Assembly: GCF_022447245.1 (NCBI RefSeq)
Contig: NZ_JAKVBC010000019.1
Location: 28,391 to 92,390, forward strand
DNA length: 64,000 bases
Source of the DNA: Kordia sp.
Lineage (GTDB): Bacteria; Bacteroidota; Bacteroidia; Flavobacteriales; Flavobacteriaceae
Direction of reading: 5' to 3'
Both the position numbers and the translations under genes were made by a program. The notes beneath the pieces were generated by a model. That model made no database searches, was not told the origin of the DNA, and worked only from the letters and a program-made list of their open reading frames with translations. Shown one piece after another: positions 42,101 through 51,856 of this stretch. Each line of letters begins with the position of its first letter. Within the stretch, counting starts at the first letter, position 1.

Positions 42101-42147
42101 ATTTATTGCCCACAAAAGTGGATAACTTTTTTGTTTTTAATTTTAGA

Positions 42148-42173
42148 GTACACTTCGACTTTGCTTAGTGTAC
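42148..42173. repeat. near-palindromic REP-like element
   Basis: GTACACTTCGACTTTGCTTAGTGTAC is flanked by GTACAC/GTGTAC arms. It matches the left arm at 19566-19588 in all but two internal positions. It lies between paaB and paaC. Confidence 0.65.
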
Positions 42174-42212
42174 AAATCACAGATTCCCAATTTGTGAGAA
42201 TAATCCGCTGCA

Positions 42213-42497
42213 TTACATGTGTTTAATTTCGTCTGGTAACGTGTAAAAAGTTGGATGACGATAGATTTTATCTTGTGCAGGCTCAAACATTTCTCCGTTG
42301 TTTTCAGGGTTTGAAGCTGTAATATTTTTCGATTCTACAACCCAAATGCTAACGCCTTCACTTCTACGTGTGTATACATCTCTTGCATTCTCTAGTGCCA
42401 TTTCAGCATCTGCTGCGTGCAAGCTTCCAAAATGTCTGTGTTCTAATCCGTTTTTACTTCTCACGAATATTTCCCAAAGAGGCCAATTTTTTTCCAT
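42213..42497 (-). CDS. paaB: phenylacetyl-CoA epoxidase subunit PaaB
   Basis: 94-residue PaaB, the small subunit bridging the PaaAC heterodimers. WPLWEIFVRSKNGLEHRHFGSLHAADAEMALENARDVYTRR is the hallmark N-terminal two thirds, followed by EGVSIWVVESKNI. Full family length. Between paaA and paaC as usual. Confidence 0.95.
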   Translation of the reverse strand: MEKNWPLWEIFVRSKNGLEHRHFGSLHAADAEMALENARDVYTRRSEGVSIWVVESKNITASNPENNGEMFEPAQDKIYRHPTFYTLPDEIKHM

Positions 42498-42536
42498 ATT
42501 TTTCTAGTATTGAGATTCTTTACCCTTTACTTTATG

Positions 42537-43523
42537 TTATACCGCTTTCGCTTGATTTTCTTTTTTGATTTGTTGCTTTTCAGCATGTGCCATAGCTGCA
42601 TCTCGAACCCAAGTTCCACGTTCCCATGCACCAACTCTATCATTCATACGTTCTTTGTTACATGGACCATGACCTTTGACAACTTGCCAGAACTCTTCCC
42701 AATCAATTTCCCCGAAGTCATAATGACCAGTTTCTTCATTCCATTTTAAGTCTGGATCGGGAACTGTTAACCCTAAGATATCTGCTTGTGGAACCGTTTG
42801 ATCAATGAATTGTTGACGTAATTCATCGTTCGTTTTACGCTTTAGTTTCCACTTCATTGATTGTGCTGTATGTACAGAAACATCATCTGTAGGACCTAAC
42901 ATCATTAATGATGGCCACCACCAACGGTTTAAAGCATCTTGTGCCATTTGTTTTTGTACTTCTGTTCCGTTACACAAACTCATCATGATTTCAAATCCTT
43001 GACGTTGATGAAAACTTTCTTCTTTACATACACGAATCATAGCTCTTGCATACGGTCCGTAAGAAGTATTACATAACGGTACTTGATTGATAATTGCGGC
43101 TCCATCTACCAACCATCCAATGGCTCCCATATCTGCCCATGTGATTGTTGGATAGTTAAAAATACTAGAGTATTTTGCTTTTCCTGAATGCAATTGATCA
43201 TATAATTCGTCACGAGAAACTCCTAAAGTCTCACAAGCACTATATAAGTATAATCCATGACCAGCTTCGTCTTGCACTTTTGCCAATAATGCTACTTTTC
43301 TACGAAGTGAAGGTGCTCTGGTAATCCAATTTCCTTCTGGTAGCATTCCTACGATTTCAGAGTGTGCGTGTTGTGATATTTGTCGAATGTGTGTCTTCCT
43401 ATATTTTTCAGGCATCCAATCTTTTGGTTCAATCTTTTCATCATTTACAATGCGTTGCTCAAAGATTTCTTCTAAACTTCGGCTTCGCTCTGCTCCAGTG
43501 TTTTTTAATTGTGCTTCACTCAT
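42537..43523 (-). CDS. paaA: phenylacetyl-CoA epoxidase catalytic subunit PaaA
   Basis: 328-residue di-iron oxygenase subunit that epoxidises the ring of phenylacetyl-CoA. The ferritin-like four-helix core holds the iron ligands in [19 protein letters not shown] (ExxH) and [15 protein letters not shown] (second ExxH). [22 protein letters not shown] and the C-terminal [19 protein letters not shown] are family-specific. Typical length. Confidence 0.96.
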   Translation of the reverse strand: MSEAQLKNTGAERSRSLEEIFEQRIVNDEKIEPKDWMPEKYRKTHIRQISQHAHSEIVGMLPEGNWITRAPSLRRKVALLAKVQDEAGHGLYLYSACETLGVSRDELYDQLHSGKAKYSSIFNYPTITWADMGAIGWLVDGAAIINQVPLCNTSYGPYARAMIRVCKEESFHQRQGFEIMMSLCNGTEVQKQMAQDALNRWWWPSLMMLGPTDDVSVHTAQSMKWKLKRKTNDELRQQFIDQTVPQADILGLTVPDPDLKWNEETGHYDFGEIDWEEFWQVVKGHGPCNKERMNDRVGAWERGTWVRDAAMAHAEKQQIKKENQAKAV

Positions 43524-43634
43524 GATTATGAATTTTAAGTTTCGACTCGACTCTTCTCAGCGAGCTAATTTTGTTTGTCTTTAGTGAGAGCGAGTTATGA
43601 AAGTTCGCCCAAAGGATAACTCCTTTATTATTTT

Positions 43635-44708
43635 CTACACATCAAAGTCTACAACGACTTTTTCTGTGGTTGGAACAGCTTGGCATGATAACACCAATCC
43701 GCTCGCGAGTTCTTCTTCTACTAATGCATAGTTGATTTTCATTTCTACAGAACCTTCGACTACTCTACATTTACAAGTACTACATACACCTCCTTTGCAG
43801 GCAAAAGGCAAATCAGCACCAGCTGCTAAAGCTCCGTCTAAAATATTGTCATATTCTTCTTCCATGATGAAATGGAATTCTTTTCCTCCATCGACAATAG
43901 TTACATCAGTTCCATCTACTTTTTGCTCTAAAATTTCTGCAATATGTGCGTTTGACGCTTTTTTATCGCCAGAAAAGAACAATTCGTAATGGATATTTTC
44001 TTTTGGCAACCCTGCAGCTTCAAGTTCATCCCTAATTAGAAAGATCATTTCTTCAGGTCCGCAAATAAAGCAATCAGCAGTATCTGGAATATCTATAAAT
44101 GTTTTTGTGAGTGTTTCAATTTTTTCAGGCGTAAAACGTCCATTTAAGAATTCAATATCTCGCTGTTCTTTTGTTAAGAAATAAAATACATTTAAACGCT
44201 GTAAGTATTTGTTTTTCAATTGTTCTATCTCTTCCTTAAAGATAATTGATTTTACTGTACGATTCAAATAGAATAGTTTAAAGGTACTTTCAGGTTCTAA
44301 TTCTAAGTGTGTTTTTATGATAGATAACATTGGGGTAATTCCACTACCTGCTGCAAATGCGATATAGTTTTTCTTTCCTTGCGGATCTACTTCTACATAA
44401 AAACGACCTGCTGGCTCCATCAATTCTAAAGTATCACCAGCTTTTAATTCTGTATTTGCATAAGTTGAAAATATTCCACCTGGGATTTGCTTTACCGCTA
44501 CTTTCCATTCGTTGTCCACAGGGCTGGAACACAAAGAGTAAGATCGACGAATGTCTTCATCGTTGATGATTTTTCGTAATGTTAGGTATTGCCCTTGAGT
44601 ATATTGAAATTCTTTCTGAAGGTTTTCAGGAATATTGAACGTAATTACTGTACAATCTGAAGTTTCTTTATATACTTCAGCCACTTCTATTTCATGAAAC
44701 TTTGCCAT
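43635..44708 (-). CDS. paaE: phenylacetyl-CoA epoxidase reductase PaaE
   Basis: 357-residue flavodoxin-reductase-like electron donor: FAD-binding barrel (RRSYSLCSSP, binding flavin), NAD(P)-binding domain (AAGSGITPMLSIIKTHL, DCFICGPEEMI) and a C-terminal plant-type [2Fe-2S] ferredoxin with CKGGVCSTCKCRV plus a distant LSCQAVP Cys. It passes electrons from NAD(P)H to PaaA. First gene of the operon here, unlike the proteobacterial order in which it follows paaD, with the operon promoter immediately upstream. Confidence 0.95.
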   Translation of the reverse strand: MAKFHEIEVAEVYKETSDCTVITFNIPENLQKEFQYTQGQYLTLRKIINDEDIRRSYSLCSSPVDNEWKVAVKQIPGGIFSTYANTELKAGDTLELMEPAGRFYVEVDPQGKKNYIAFAAGSGITPMLSIIKTHLELEPESTFKLFYLNRTVKSIIFKEEIEQLKNKYLQRLNVFYFLTKEQRDIEFLNGRFTPEKIETLTKTFIDIPDTADCFICGPEEMIFLIRDELEAAGLPKENIHYELFFSGDKKASNAHIAEILEQKVDGTDVTIVDGGKEFHFIMEEEYDNILDGALAAGADLPFACKGGVCSTCKCRVVEGSVEMKINYALVEEELASGLVLSCQAVPTTEKVVVDFDV

Positions 44709-44729
44709 GTACTTTTTTAGTTGTTTTTA

Positions 44730-44760
44730 CAAAACTAACAATTGTTAGTTTGACTCGCAA
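44730..44760 (-). promoter_or_regulatory. paa operon promoter overlapping an 18-bp perfect palindrome
   Basis: On the minus strand TTG (44758-44760), 20 bases, then TAGTTTTG (44730-44737) form a textbook Bacteroidota promoter (TTG-N20-TAnnTTTG); transcription would start near 44722, about 14 bases before the paaE ATG. The perfect palindrome AACTAACAATTGTTAGTT at 44733-44750 fills the spacer and covers most of the -7 box. It is the size and form of a TetR-dimer operator, so binding would block RNA polymerase. The obvious candidate is the TetR protein of 45211-45789, with a CoA ester as inducer. Confidence 0.75.
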
Positions 44761-44859
44761 CCGTTTTTTAATCAAAGAGTTAATTTAGACTGATTCCAAC
44801 TTAGCATTTTACATCACATAAAAAAATAAAGTTAAAACACTATAATTCAAACAATTAAA

Positions 44860-44886
44860 AAAAGACGCTTACATAAGCGTCTTTTG
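44860..44886. terminator. intrinsic terminator after RiPP precursor copy 3
   Basis: AAAAGACGCTT (44860-44870) and AAGCGTCTTTT (44875-44885) are perfect 11-base arms around ACAT. On the minus strand the arm is followed by a T-run, correct for the small peptide gene 44908-45093, and insulates the paa promoter from it. Confidence 0.85.
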
Positions 44887-44907
44887 AGTTTTAAAATCAA
44901 TTCAATA

Positions 44908-45093
44908 TTACATACATGCTTTACAGGTATGCACTAAACAAGTGATGGTAAACACATCACAGGTCAAACAGGTTTCTTCTTGCACACAAGAGTTACTCCC
45001 AGGCGGCACAGGCGGTAAGCCAGCGACAACTTCATTTAAGTTAGAGATCATACTTTTATTCAATCTCAAACCAAACTTGGATTTACTTTTCAT
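44908..45093 (-). CDS. Cys-rich RiPP precursor (copy 3, divergent core)
   Basis: 61-residue peptide with leader MKSKSKFGLRLNKSMISNLN, which fits the LxLxK..I..LN pattern of the Bacteroidota class I lanthipeptide-type leader found in the pair at 16.6-17.3 kb. The core (PPVPPGSNSCVQEETCLTCD, VFTITCLVHTCKACM) has six Cys, four of them in Thr-Cys pairs, attractive for thioether or heterocycle formation. No obvious Gly-Gly site; VVAGLPP is the likely boundary. Own terminator at 44860-44886. No modification gene adjacent. Confidence 0.7.
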   Translation of the reverse strand: MKSKSKFGLRLNKSMISNLNEVVAGLPPVPPGSNSCVQEETCLTCDVFTITCLVHTCKACM

Positions 45094-45210
45094 TTTATGG
45101 TAGGTTTTTAAATTAATTAACTTTAATTTAAATAATACAAAACCAATACATATAAGGTTTTACAATAATATATTTAATGTAAAAACTTACAAAAGTTACG
45201 CCATATAGTT

Positions 45211-45789
45211 TTAAACAACAACTCCTGTGAGTAAAACTTGACTCAATTTGCCTAATAAATTTTCCTTGATAATTTCTTCTTTCTTAGGAATCCAAAGGTA
45301 TAATGAACGTAATGTAGAGAGGATAGAGAACAATATGATTTCTGGATTTACTGTTTTTAGTTCGCCTTTTTCAATTCCTTGTTTTAGTATTTGACGAAAA
45401 CTATCTTCATAGTTTCTTCGCAAGCTTAAATAATAATCTTTTTGCTTTTCTAAATGCATCCAATCATTATTCATCGTTGCCATTCGAGAAGGATTATTCA
45501 TTGTAATTTTTACATGCAACTTAATGATTTGTTCTAGTTTTTCAATACTTGTTGTTTCTTCTGTTGCTACTATTTCTGCCATTCCTTCGGTAAATTGTTC
45601 ACCAATTTGAATGATAATATCTGATAGTATTTGTTGCTTAGATTGAATGTGATTGTATAAACTCGCTGCTTTTATTCCCATAGCCTGTGCTATGTCACGC
45701 ATGGTAACTGCACTGTATCCTTTTTTTTTGAAAAGCATTTCTGCCGTCCGTACAATTTCCTCTTTACGAGTTTCAGATTTTTGCACCAT
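45211..45789 (-). CDS. TetR/AcrR family regulator, probable PaaR
   Basis: 192 residues: an N-terminal TetR helix-turn-helix (RKEEIVRTAEMLFKKKGYSAVTMRDIAQAMGIKAASLYNHIQSKQQIL) and a C-terminal ligand domain. It lies just upstream of the paa operon on the same strand, separated by the small RiPP gene, and divergent from phenylalanine hydroxylase. Phenylacetyl-CoA-responsive TetR repressors (PaaR) occupy this position in other bacteria. Assignment is by context; the palindrome in the paa promoter is the predicted target. I saw no copy of that palindrome in front of this gene. Confidence 0.85.
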   Translation of the reverse strand: MVQKSETRKEEIVRTAEMLFKKKGYSAVTMRDIAQAMGIKAASLYNHIQSKQQILSDIIIQIGEQFTEGMAEIVATEETTSIEKLEQIIKLHVKITMNNPSRMATMNNDWMHLEKQKDYYLSLRRNYEDSFRQILKQGIEKGELKTVNPEIILFSILSTLRSLYLWIPKKEEIIKENLLGKLSQVLLTGVVV

Positions 45790-45854
45790 AATTTTGCCCT
45801 TATAAGTTTGTGAAGATACATATTTTATAAAATACGTTGAATTTCTTCTTTTTA

Positions 45855-45886
45855 TTGCATCCCTATTTTATGTTTTTATAGTTTTG
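45855..45886 (+). promoter_or_regulatory. promoter of phenylalanine hydroxylase gene
   Basis: TTG at 45855-45857, a 21-base spacer and TAGTTTTG at 45879-45886 match the Bacteroidota -33/-7 consensus. Transcription would begin near 45893, leaving a leader of under ten bases before the ATG at 45901, and this supports that start over the upstream ATG at 45886. Confidence 0.65.
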
Positions 45887-45900
45887 TGAAAATTTGCCAA

Positions 45901-47640
45901 ATGAATCAGAATATTGAAACCAATCCGTTACTGGATAGACTTCCTCCACATTTACAACAGTATATTAAGCCACAGAATTATGAGGATTATACTCCTATCA
46001 ATCAAGCTGTTTGGCGTTATGTGATGCGTAAAAGTGTTTCGTATTTGAGTACTATAGCGCACGATTCTTATTTGGAAGGTTTGAAAAAGACAGGAATTTC
46101 TATTGACGTCATTCCTGGCATGTACGGAATGAATCGTATTTTGAAAGAAATTGGTTGGGCTGCTGTTGCTGTAGATGGTTTTATTCCTCCAAATGCTTTT
46201 ATGGAATTTCAAGCTTATAAAGTATTGGTGATTGCAAGTGATATTCGTCAGTTGGAACATATTACGTACACACCAGCTCCAGATATTATACATGAAGCAG
46301 CTGGACATGCGCCTATTATTGCAAATCCTGATTATGCAGAATATTTACGTCGTTTTGGAGAAATTGGAGCCAAAGCCATTTTATCTGCGCATGATAATGA
46401 TATGTATGAAGCTGTTCGTAAACTTTCTATTGTAAAAGAAGCACCTGGAAGTACTGAGGCAGAGATTGAAGCAGCGGAAAATCGTGTGAACGAATTACAA
46501 GCTAAGAAAGTAGAACTGTCAGAAATGGCCATGATTCGTAATTTACATTGGTGGACTGTTGAATATGGTATGATTGGTAATGTTGACAGCCCAAAGATTT
46601 ATGGTGCCGGTTTACTTTCTTCTATCGGAGAGAGCAAATGGTGTATGAGTGATGAAGTAAAAAAGATTCCATATTCTGTAGATGCTGCGTATCAAGAGTT
46701 TGATATTACCAAACCACAACCACAATTGTATGTAACTCCAGATTTTTCTTATTTGATGCAAGTATTGGAAGAATTTGCTGCTACTATGGCATTGCGAAAA
46801 GGCGGATTTAGAGGTTTGCGAAAATTAATCGAATCTAAAAAGATTGGTACTATTGAATTGAGTACTGGTTTACAAGTTTCAGGCGTATTTACAGAAATGA
46901 TTATGAATGAAGATAATGAAGTTGTCTTTTTTAGAACAGAAGGTCCAACTGCGTTATCGAATCGTGAAAAAGAACTAATCGGTCATGGTGTTACGATGCA
47001 TCCACATGGTTTTAGCTCTCCTTTGGGTAAATTGAAAGGTATCAATTTGGCGATTGAAGATATGAGTCCAAGAGATTTAAAAGCCTATAGTTTTTATGAT
47101 GGTGAACGCATTTCTTTTGAATATGAAAGTGGCATTAAAGTAGATGGTTTAAACGTCACTGGAATTCGCAATATTTATGGAAAGTTGATTTTGATTCAGT
47201 TTACTGATTGTACTGTAACTTATAAAGATCTCGTATTGTTTAAACCTGAATATGGTACGTTTGATTTGGCTTTAGGTAAAAAGATTGTTTCCGCTTATGC
47301 TGGTGCCGCCGATTATAACTCATTTGATACGATGCATTTTAAATCAGAAACTTTGACAGTGAAAGTTCCGAAATCGAAAGAAGATCAAGATTTAGAAAAT
47401 TTATATGCTAAAGTTCGTGATTTTAGAGCTGGAAAAGATACTTCTGTTTCTTTAGAAGCAATTCTGGAAACACTTACTAAAAATCATCCGAAAGATTGGT
47501 TGCTATTAGTTGAATTGTATGAATTAACTATTGATCAACCAGCTATACAAAAGCAAATTTTACAGCACTTACAAACTCTTCAAATGGAACGTCCAGAAAT
47601 CGAACAATTGATTCGTGATGGAGTTGATTTGGTGAACTAG
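45901..47640 (+). CDS. aromatic amino acid hydroxylase (phenylalanine 4-monooxygenase)
   Basis: About 579 residues. The catalytic domain of pterin-dependent aromatic amino acid hydroxylases holds Fe(II) with the two His of HEAAGH (about 131-136, in PDIIHEAAGHAPI) and the Glu of WWTVEYG (about 221). FLAGMGLASLG-like cores are replaced by the Bacteroidota variant (YGAGLLSSIGESKWC). The protein is about twice the length of the proteobacterial 270-residue enzyme, with a C-terminal half (about 300-579) of unknown function that has no typical ACT sequence. It would convert Phe to Tyr with tetrahydropterin and O2. Its position beside the paa regulator suggests coordinated aromatic metabolism. Confidence 0.88.
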   Translation: MNQNIETNPLLDRLPPHLQQYIKPQNYEDYTPINQAVWRYVMRKSVSYLSTIAHDSYLEGLKKTGISIDVIPGMYGMNRILKEIGWAAVAVDGFIPPNAFMEFQAYKVLVIASDIRQLEHITYTPAPDIIHEAAGHAPIIANPDYAEYLRRFGEIGAKAILSAHDNDMYEAVRKLSIVKEAPGSTEAEIEAAENRVNELQAKKVELSEMAMIRNLHWWTVEYGMIGNVDSPKIYGAGLLSSIGESKWCMSDEVKKIPYSVDAAYQEFDITKPQPQLYVTPDFSYLMQVLEEFAATMALRKGGFRGLRKLIESKKIGTIELSTGLQVSGVFTEMIMNEDNEVVFFRTEGPTALSNREKELIGHGVTMHPHGFSSPLGKLKGINLAIEDMSPRDLKAYSFYDGERISFEYESGIKVDGLNVTGIRNIYGKLILIQFTDCTVTYKDLVLFKPEYGTFDLALGKKIVSAYAGAADYNSFDTMHFKSETLTVKVPKSKEDQDLENLYAKVRDFRAGKDTSVSLEAILETLTKNHPKDWLLLVELYELTIDQPAIQKQILQHLQTLQMERPEIEQLIRDGVDLVN

Positions 47641-47693
47641 ACATCTATTTTAGCTACAAAAGCTGTTCAGAGAACCGTTTTTCAACAGTTAGT

Positions 47694-48644
47694 TTAAAAT
47701 TGAATATTCGGAAAATCTTGTTGAAGTTTTTGAATTTTGATTTGTAGGTTTTCCTTAAATTTTTGATGTTGCTCAGAGTCTAGATTGAAAGGTTTGTGCG
47801 CCAATCCTTTTTGAATGTTTGCTACAGCTTCCATTGCTTGTTCACTTTCGTGAGAGATCCAAGCGTACTGAAACTTTTCCCAAATATAATTCACCGCCAA
47901 TGTATTTGGATGCAACATATCGTCGGCATAAAAGCGATAATCACGCAATTCGTCCATCATTAATTCATACGAAGGAAAATAATGCACTAAATGTCGCGCT
48001 GATATATGTTGGTGAATTCCTGCTAATAAGTGTGCTTTGCTACGTTGGTTTTCCACAAAACCATCTTTTTTATGACGAACGGGAGAAACTGTAAAGAGTA
48101 TGGTTATTTTTGGATTGATACTTTTGAGTAACATAATACAATTTTCAACACTCGCAGCAATTTCATCTACCGACAAAATTTCTTTTAAAAACTGTTTTTG
48201 CGGCACTTTATGACAATTAGCAACAATCGTATCCGTTTTTATGTATCGATACGCCCATGCAGTTCCTAAGGTAATGATAACATGGGAAGCTTCTTGCAAC
48301 TGTTTATGTGTTTGTTGAATACTTGAATTTAATTTTTCCAGTATTTTTTCTTTATTTGCGTCACTTATTTCAGAATGCGCTTCAAAACAATGCCAACGTT
48401 CATTTAGATAAAAAATATCTTCTTCGGTATACGTTTCTTCATTGATCGCTTTTAGAATTACATTTTCGATAGCTTTTGGGTGAAATAGAATTCCGAATGG
48501 ATTTTGAAACGTTTTGAATTTGTAATACGCCAACTTAGCACCAATGTGCTCTGAAAAACAAGAACCCAATAAACATACATTTGAGTTGTAGTTTATTGGG
48601 TTGTATGGTTCTTTTACAAACGGAATGTTAGTTTGTAATAGCAT
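47694..48644 (-). CDS. GSCFA domain protein
   Basis: 316 residues. LLGSCFSEHIGAKLAYYKFKT near residues 25-45 is the GSCFA motif with the putative nucleophile Ser; VIITLGTAWAYRY, TVSPVRHKKDGF and FYADDMLHPNTLAVNYIWEKF follow, the last giving Asp and His at the end of an SGNH/GDSL-like hydrolase fold. Substrate unknown; O-acetyl or acyl ester hydrolysis is likely by fold. Ends 4 bases from the following exported-protein gene on the same strand, so they may be co-transcribed. Confidence 0.88.
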   Translation of the reverse strand: MLLQTNIPFVKEPYNPINYNSNVCLLGSCFSEHIGAKLAYYKFKTFQNPFGILFHPKAIENVILKAINEETYTEEDIFYLNERWHCFEAHSEISDANKEKILEKLNSSIQQTHKQLQEASHVIITLGTAWAYRYIKTDTIVANCHKVPQKQFLKEILSVDEIAASVENCIMLLKSINPKITILFTVSPVRHKKDGFVENQRSKAHLLAGIHQHISARHLVHYFPSYELMMDELRDYRFYADDMLHPNTLAVNYIWEKFQYAWISHESEQAMEAVANIQKGLAHKPFNLDSEQHQKFKENLQIKIQKLQQDFPNIQF

Positions 48645-48647
48645 ATA

Positions 48648-49046
48648 TTATTGCTTTTCCTTTTTTTCCGCAGCTCTTTTGGCTATATGATACATTAAAT
48701 TGAGTCTGTTTTTCATTCCTTGTGTAAATCCAACTAACTCTTTACTTTCATAGGTAACTCCTTTTAATTTTTCCAGTTTTAAAATAGCGTCACTAGTTGC
48801 ACGATCTAACTTTCCTTTTTCTACAATATCATAAGGCTTCAAAAATTTAAGATATACCAATTTGTCTTGAAAATCAGTGACCACTTTAGGCGTTGGCTTT
48901 TCTAATTTATACCATTTTCCTTTTTTATTTGGCATTACACACCAAACATACACATCGTCTTTGGTATCGTTTTCTTTTGTTTCTTCTTGCGCAAGCATTG
49001 GAATTGCAAAAAACAATGCCAATACAAGGATATAGACTTTTTTCAT
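48648..49046 (-). CDS. small exported hypothetical protein
   Basis: 132 residues with signal peptide MKKVYILVLALFFAIPMLAQ. The mature part has VWCVMPNKKGKWYKLEKPTPK and a helical segment GKLDRATSDAILKLEKLKG that resembles the core of peptidoglycan-binding (PG_binding_1) repeats, though it is too short to assign. It precedes the GSCFA gene by 3 bases on the same strand. Function unknown. Confidence 0.65.
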   Translation of the reverse strand: MKKVYILVLALFFAIPMLAQEETKENDTKDDVYVWCVMPNKKGKWYKLEKPTPKVVTDFQDKLVYLKFLKPYDIVEKGKLDRATSDAILKLEKLKGVTYESKELVGFTQGMKNRLNLMYHIAKRAAEKKEKQ

Positions 49047-49145
49047 CTGACTGTCATATAAGGATTATTGTGTCCTAAAATAAATGCTATGTAAGATTTT
49101 TCAAAGAAAATTCTTCTTTTTTTCTAAAATACATTTACCACTTTC

Positions 49146-51758
49146 TTATTTAAGATATTCACGTACACGTTCTATAGCTTTTGGAATTCCTCCTGGATTC
49201 TTCCCTCCAGCAGTTGCAAAAAACGGTTGTCCGCCGCCGCCGCCATGGATTAATTTCCCTAATTCACGTACTACTTTTCCAGCATCATACCCACGCTCAG
49301 CTACCAATTCTTTCGAAATATAACACGTTAGCATTACTTTAGTATCAGTTGCTGTGGCAAAGAATAAAAATAAGTTATTCATTTCTCCGCCAAGTTCAAA
49401 TGCTAGGTTTTTAATTCCGTTTTGATCTAAGTCTACTTGCTTAGCTAAAAACTGAACTCCACTAACATCTTGTAATTCATTTTTAAGATCGCCTTTTAAG
49501 TTTTTCGCTTTGTCTTTTAAAAGGTTTTCAATTTGCTTTTTCAACTTAGCGTTTTCATCTTTTAAATCCGTAACTGCTTTTACTGCATCTTTAGGATTAT
49601 TTAAAACATCTTTGATTTCGTAGTATGCTCTGTTATTTTCAAAATAGAATTCTTTGGTCGCATCAAACGTAATCGCTTCTATTCTTCGAATTCCTGCTGC
49701 AACAGCACCTTCCGATTTGATTTTGAAATGCCAAATATCTGCTGTGTTTTGTACATGCGTTCCTCCACACAATTCAATTGATTGACCAAAACGAATAGAG
49801 CGAACTGTATCTCCATATTTTTCACCAAATAATGCCATTGCTCCATCTGCCATTGCTTCTGCAACTGGTCTGTTACGGATTTCTTCTAACGGAAGTTTTC
49901 CTTCTATTCGAGCATTGACAAAATTTTCTACATCACGTAATTCTTCTACGGTTAATTTTGCAAAGTGAGAAAAGTCAAAACGTAAGTATTTAGAATGCAC
50001 TGCTGAACCTTTTTGTTCTACATGTGTCCCTAAAATTTCACGCAATGCTTGATGTAGCAAGTGCGTTGCTGTATGATTTGCAGCCGTACGTTCACGTTGC
50101 TTTTTATCTACAACTGCACGAAATGTTTCATTGATGTTCTTTGGCAAGTTTTTAGTGATATGAATAATCAAATTATTCTCCTTTTTTGTATCTAAAATAT
50201 AGACAACATCACCATTAGGCACTTCCAAATATCCTTTGTCTCCAACTTGTCCTCCGCCTTCTGGGTAAAATGGAGTTAGGTTGAATACCAATTGATATTG
50301 CACACCTTCTTTTTGAGTTTCAATTTTACGATAACGCGTCAATTTCACATCTACTTCAAGTGTATCATAGCCTACAAACTCTTCTTCTTCATCTTCTATA
50401 AGCACTACCCAATCATCAGCTTCAATTTTAGTTCCTATTCGTCCACCTTCTTGCTGTTTTCTTAATGCTTCATTAAACTCGTCTACATTGTATGAATATC
50501 CACGTTCACCTAAAATCAACTCTGTTAAATCTTGTGGAAAACCATAGGTATCTTTTAATTCAAAAACTTTCTTTCCAGAAATTACATTTCCTTCAACATT
50601 TTTTATCACACGATCCAACAATAACAATCCTTGATCTAACGTACGTAAGAACGATTGTTCTTCTTCTTTAATTACATTCTGAATCAATTGCTTTTGCTCT
50701 TTGATTTCTGGAAATGCTTCCCCCATTTTCTTATCTAACACATCTACAAGACGATAGATAAAAGGTTCTTTTTTGTTTAAGAATGTAAATCCGTAACGAA
50801 CTGCTCTACGCAAAATTCTACGAATTACATATCCTCTGGTATTATTACTTGGCAATTGTCCGTCAGCAATAGAAAAAGAAACGGCACGCACATGATCTGC
50901 AATCACGCGAATAGCAACGTCTATTTTTTCATTTTTTCCGTACTCTACATTTGTGATGGCTTCAATTTCTCGAATAATTGGCGTAAAAACATCCGTATCA
51001 TAGTTCGATTTTACATCTTGTAACACCATACACAAACGTTCAAATCCCATTCCTGTATCAACATGTTGCGAAGGTAATTTTTCTAAAGATTTATCAGCTT
51101 TACGATTGTATTGCATAAATACCAAGTTCCAAATTTCCACAACTTGTGGATGGTCCATATTGACCAATTCAGCTCCTGATACTTTTGCTTTTTCTTCTTC
51201 AGAACGAATATCTACATGAATTTCAGAGCAAGGTCCACATGGTCCTTGACTTCCCATTTCCCAGAAATTATCTATCTTATTACCCATCAAAATGCGATCT
51301 TCTGGAATAATTTCTTTCCATAAATCGTATGCTTCTTGATCGAGTTTCAATCCATCTTCATCACTTCCTTCAAATACAGTTACATATAAAATATCTTTGT
51401 CAATTTCGTACACTTCTGTCAATAATTCCCATGCCCAGGCAATGGCATCTTTTTTAAAGTAATCGCCAAAACTCCAATTCCCTAACATTTCAAACATTGT
51501 ATGATGATAGGTATCGTATCCTACTTCTTCCAAATCATTGTGCTTTCCGCTTACACGTAAACATTTTTGAGTATCGGCGATACGATTGCTTGTTGGCGTT
51601 CCATTTCCTAAGAAATATTCTTTAAAAGGTGCCATTCCAGAGTTGACAAACATCAAAGTTGGGTCATTCTTCGTAACCATTGGTGCAGAAGGTACAATTT
51701 GATGTGTTTTAGATTTAAAAAACTCTAAAAACTTCGCTCTAATATCCTGAGATTTCAT
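49146..51758 (-). CDS. alaS: alanine--tRNA ligase
   Basis: 870-residue class II aminoacyl-tRNA synthetase. N-terminal catalytic core ([70 protein letters not shown]), tRNA-recognition region ([12 protein letters not shown]), editing domain with the zinc-binding [16 protein letters not shown] and CGGTHV motifs, and the C-terminal DHHA1 domain with the glycine stretch [16 protein letters not shown]. Complete and of usual length. Divergent from the M23 peptidase gene. Confidence 0.98.
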   Translation of the reverse strand: MKSQDIRAKFLEFFKSKTHQIVPSAPMVTKNDPTLMFVNSGMAPFKEYFLGNGTPTSNRIADTQKCLRVSGKHNDLEEVGYDTYHHTMFEMLGNWSFGDYFKKDAIAWAWELLTEVYEIDKDILYVTVFEGSDEDGLKLDQEAYDLWKEIIPEDRILMGNKIDNFWEMGSQGPCGPCSEIHVDIRSEEEKAKVSGAELVNMDHPQVVEIWNLVFMQYNRKADKSLEKLPSQHVDTGMGFERLCMVLQDVKSNYDTDVFTPIIREIEAITNVEYGKNEKIDVAIRVIADHVRAVSFSIADGQLPSNNTRGYVIRRILRRAVRYGFTFLNKKEPFIYRLVDVLDKKMGEAFPEIKEQKQLIQNVIKEEEQSFLRTLDQGLLLLDRVIKNVEGNVISGKKVFELKDTYGFPQDLTELILGERGYSYNVDEFNEALRKQQEGGRIGTKIEADDWVVLIEDEEEEFVGYDTLEVDVKLTRYRKIETQKEGVQYQLVFNLTPFYPEGGGQVGDKGYLEVPNGDVVYILDTKKENNLIIHITKNLPKNINETFRAVVDKKQRERTAANHTATHLLHQALREILGTHVEQKGSAVHSKYLRFDFSHFAKLTVEELRDVENFVNARIEGKLPLEEIRNRPVAEAMADGAMALFGEKYGDTVRSIRFGQSIELCGGTHVQNTADIWHFKIKSEGAVAAGIRRIEAITFDATKEFYFENNRAYYEIKDVLNNPKDAVKAVTDLKDENAKLKKQIENLLKDKAKNLKGDLKNELQDVSGVQFLAKQVDLDQNGIKNLAFELGGEMNNLFLFFATATDTKVMLTCYISKELVAERGYDAGKVVRELGKLIHGGGGGQPFFATAGGKNPGGIPKAIERVREYLK

Positions 51759-51856
51759 GTGTTATACTTTTATATAATAGTGGTAAGAGAATTTATTTTT
51801 TCTATTAAATTTATCTTAACCTGCTTTAAAATTTCTAAAAACTGTAAAACAATAGC

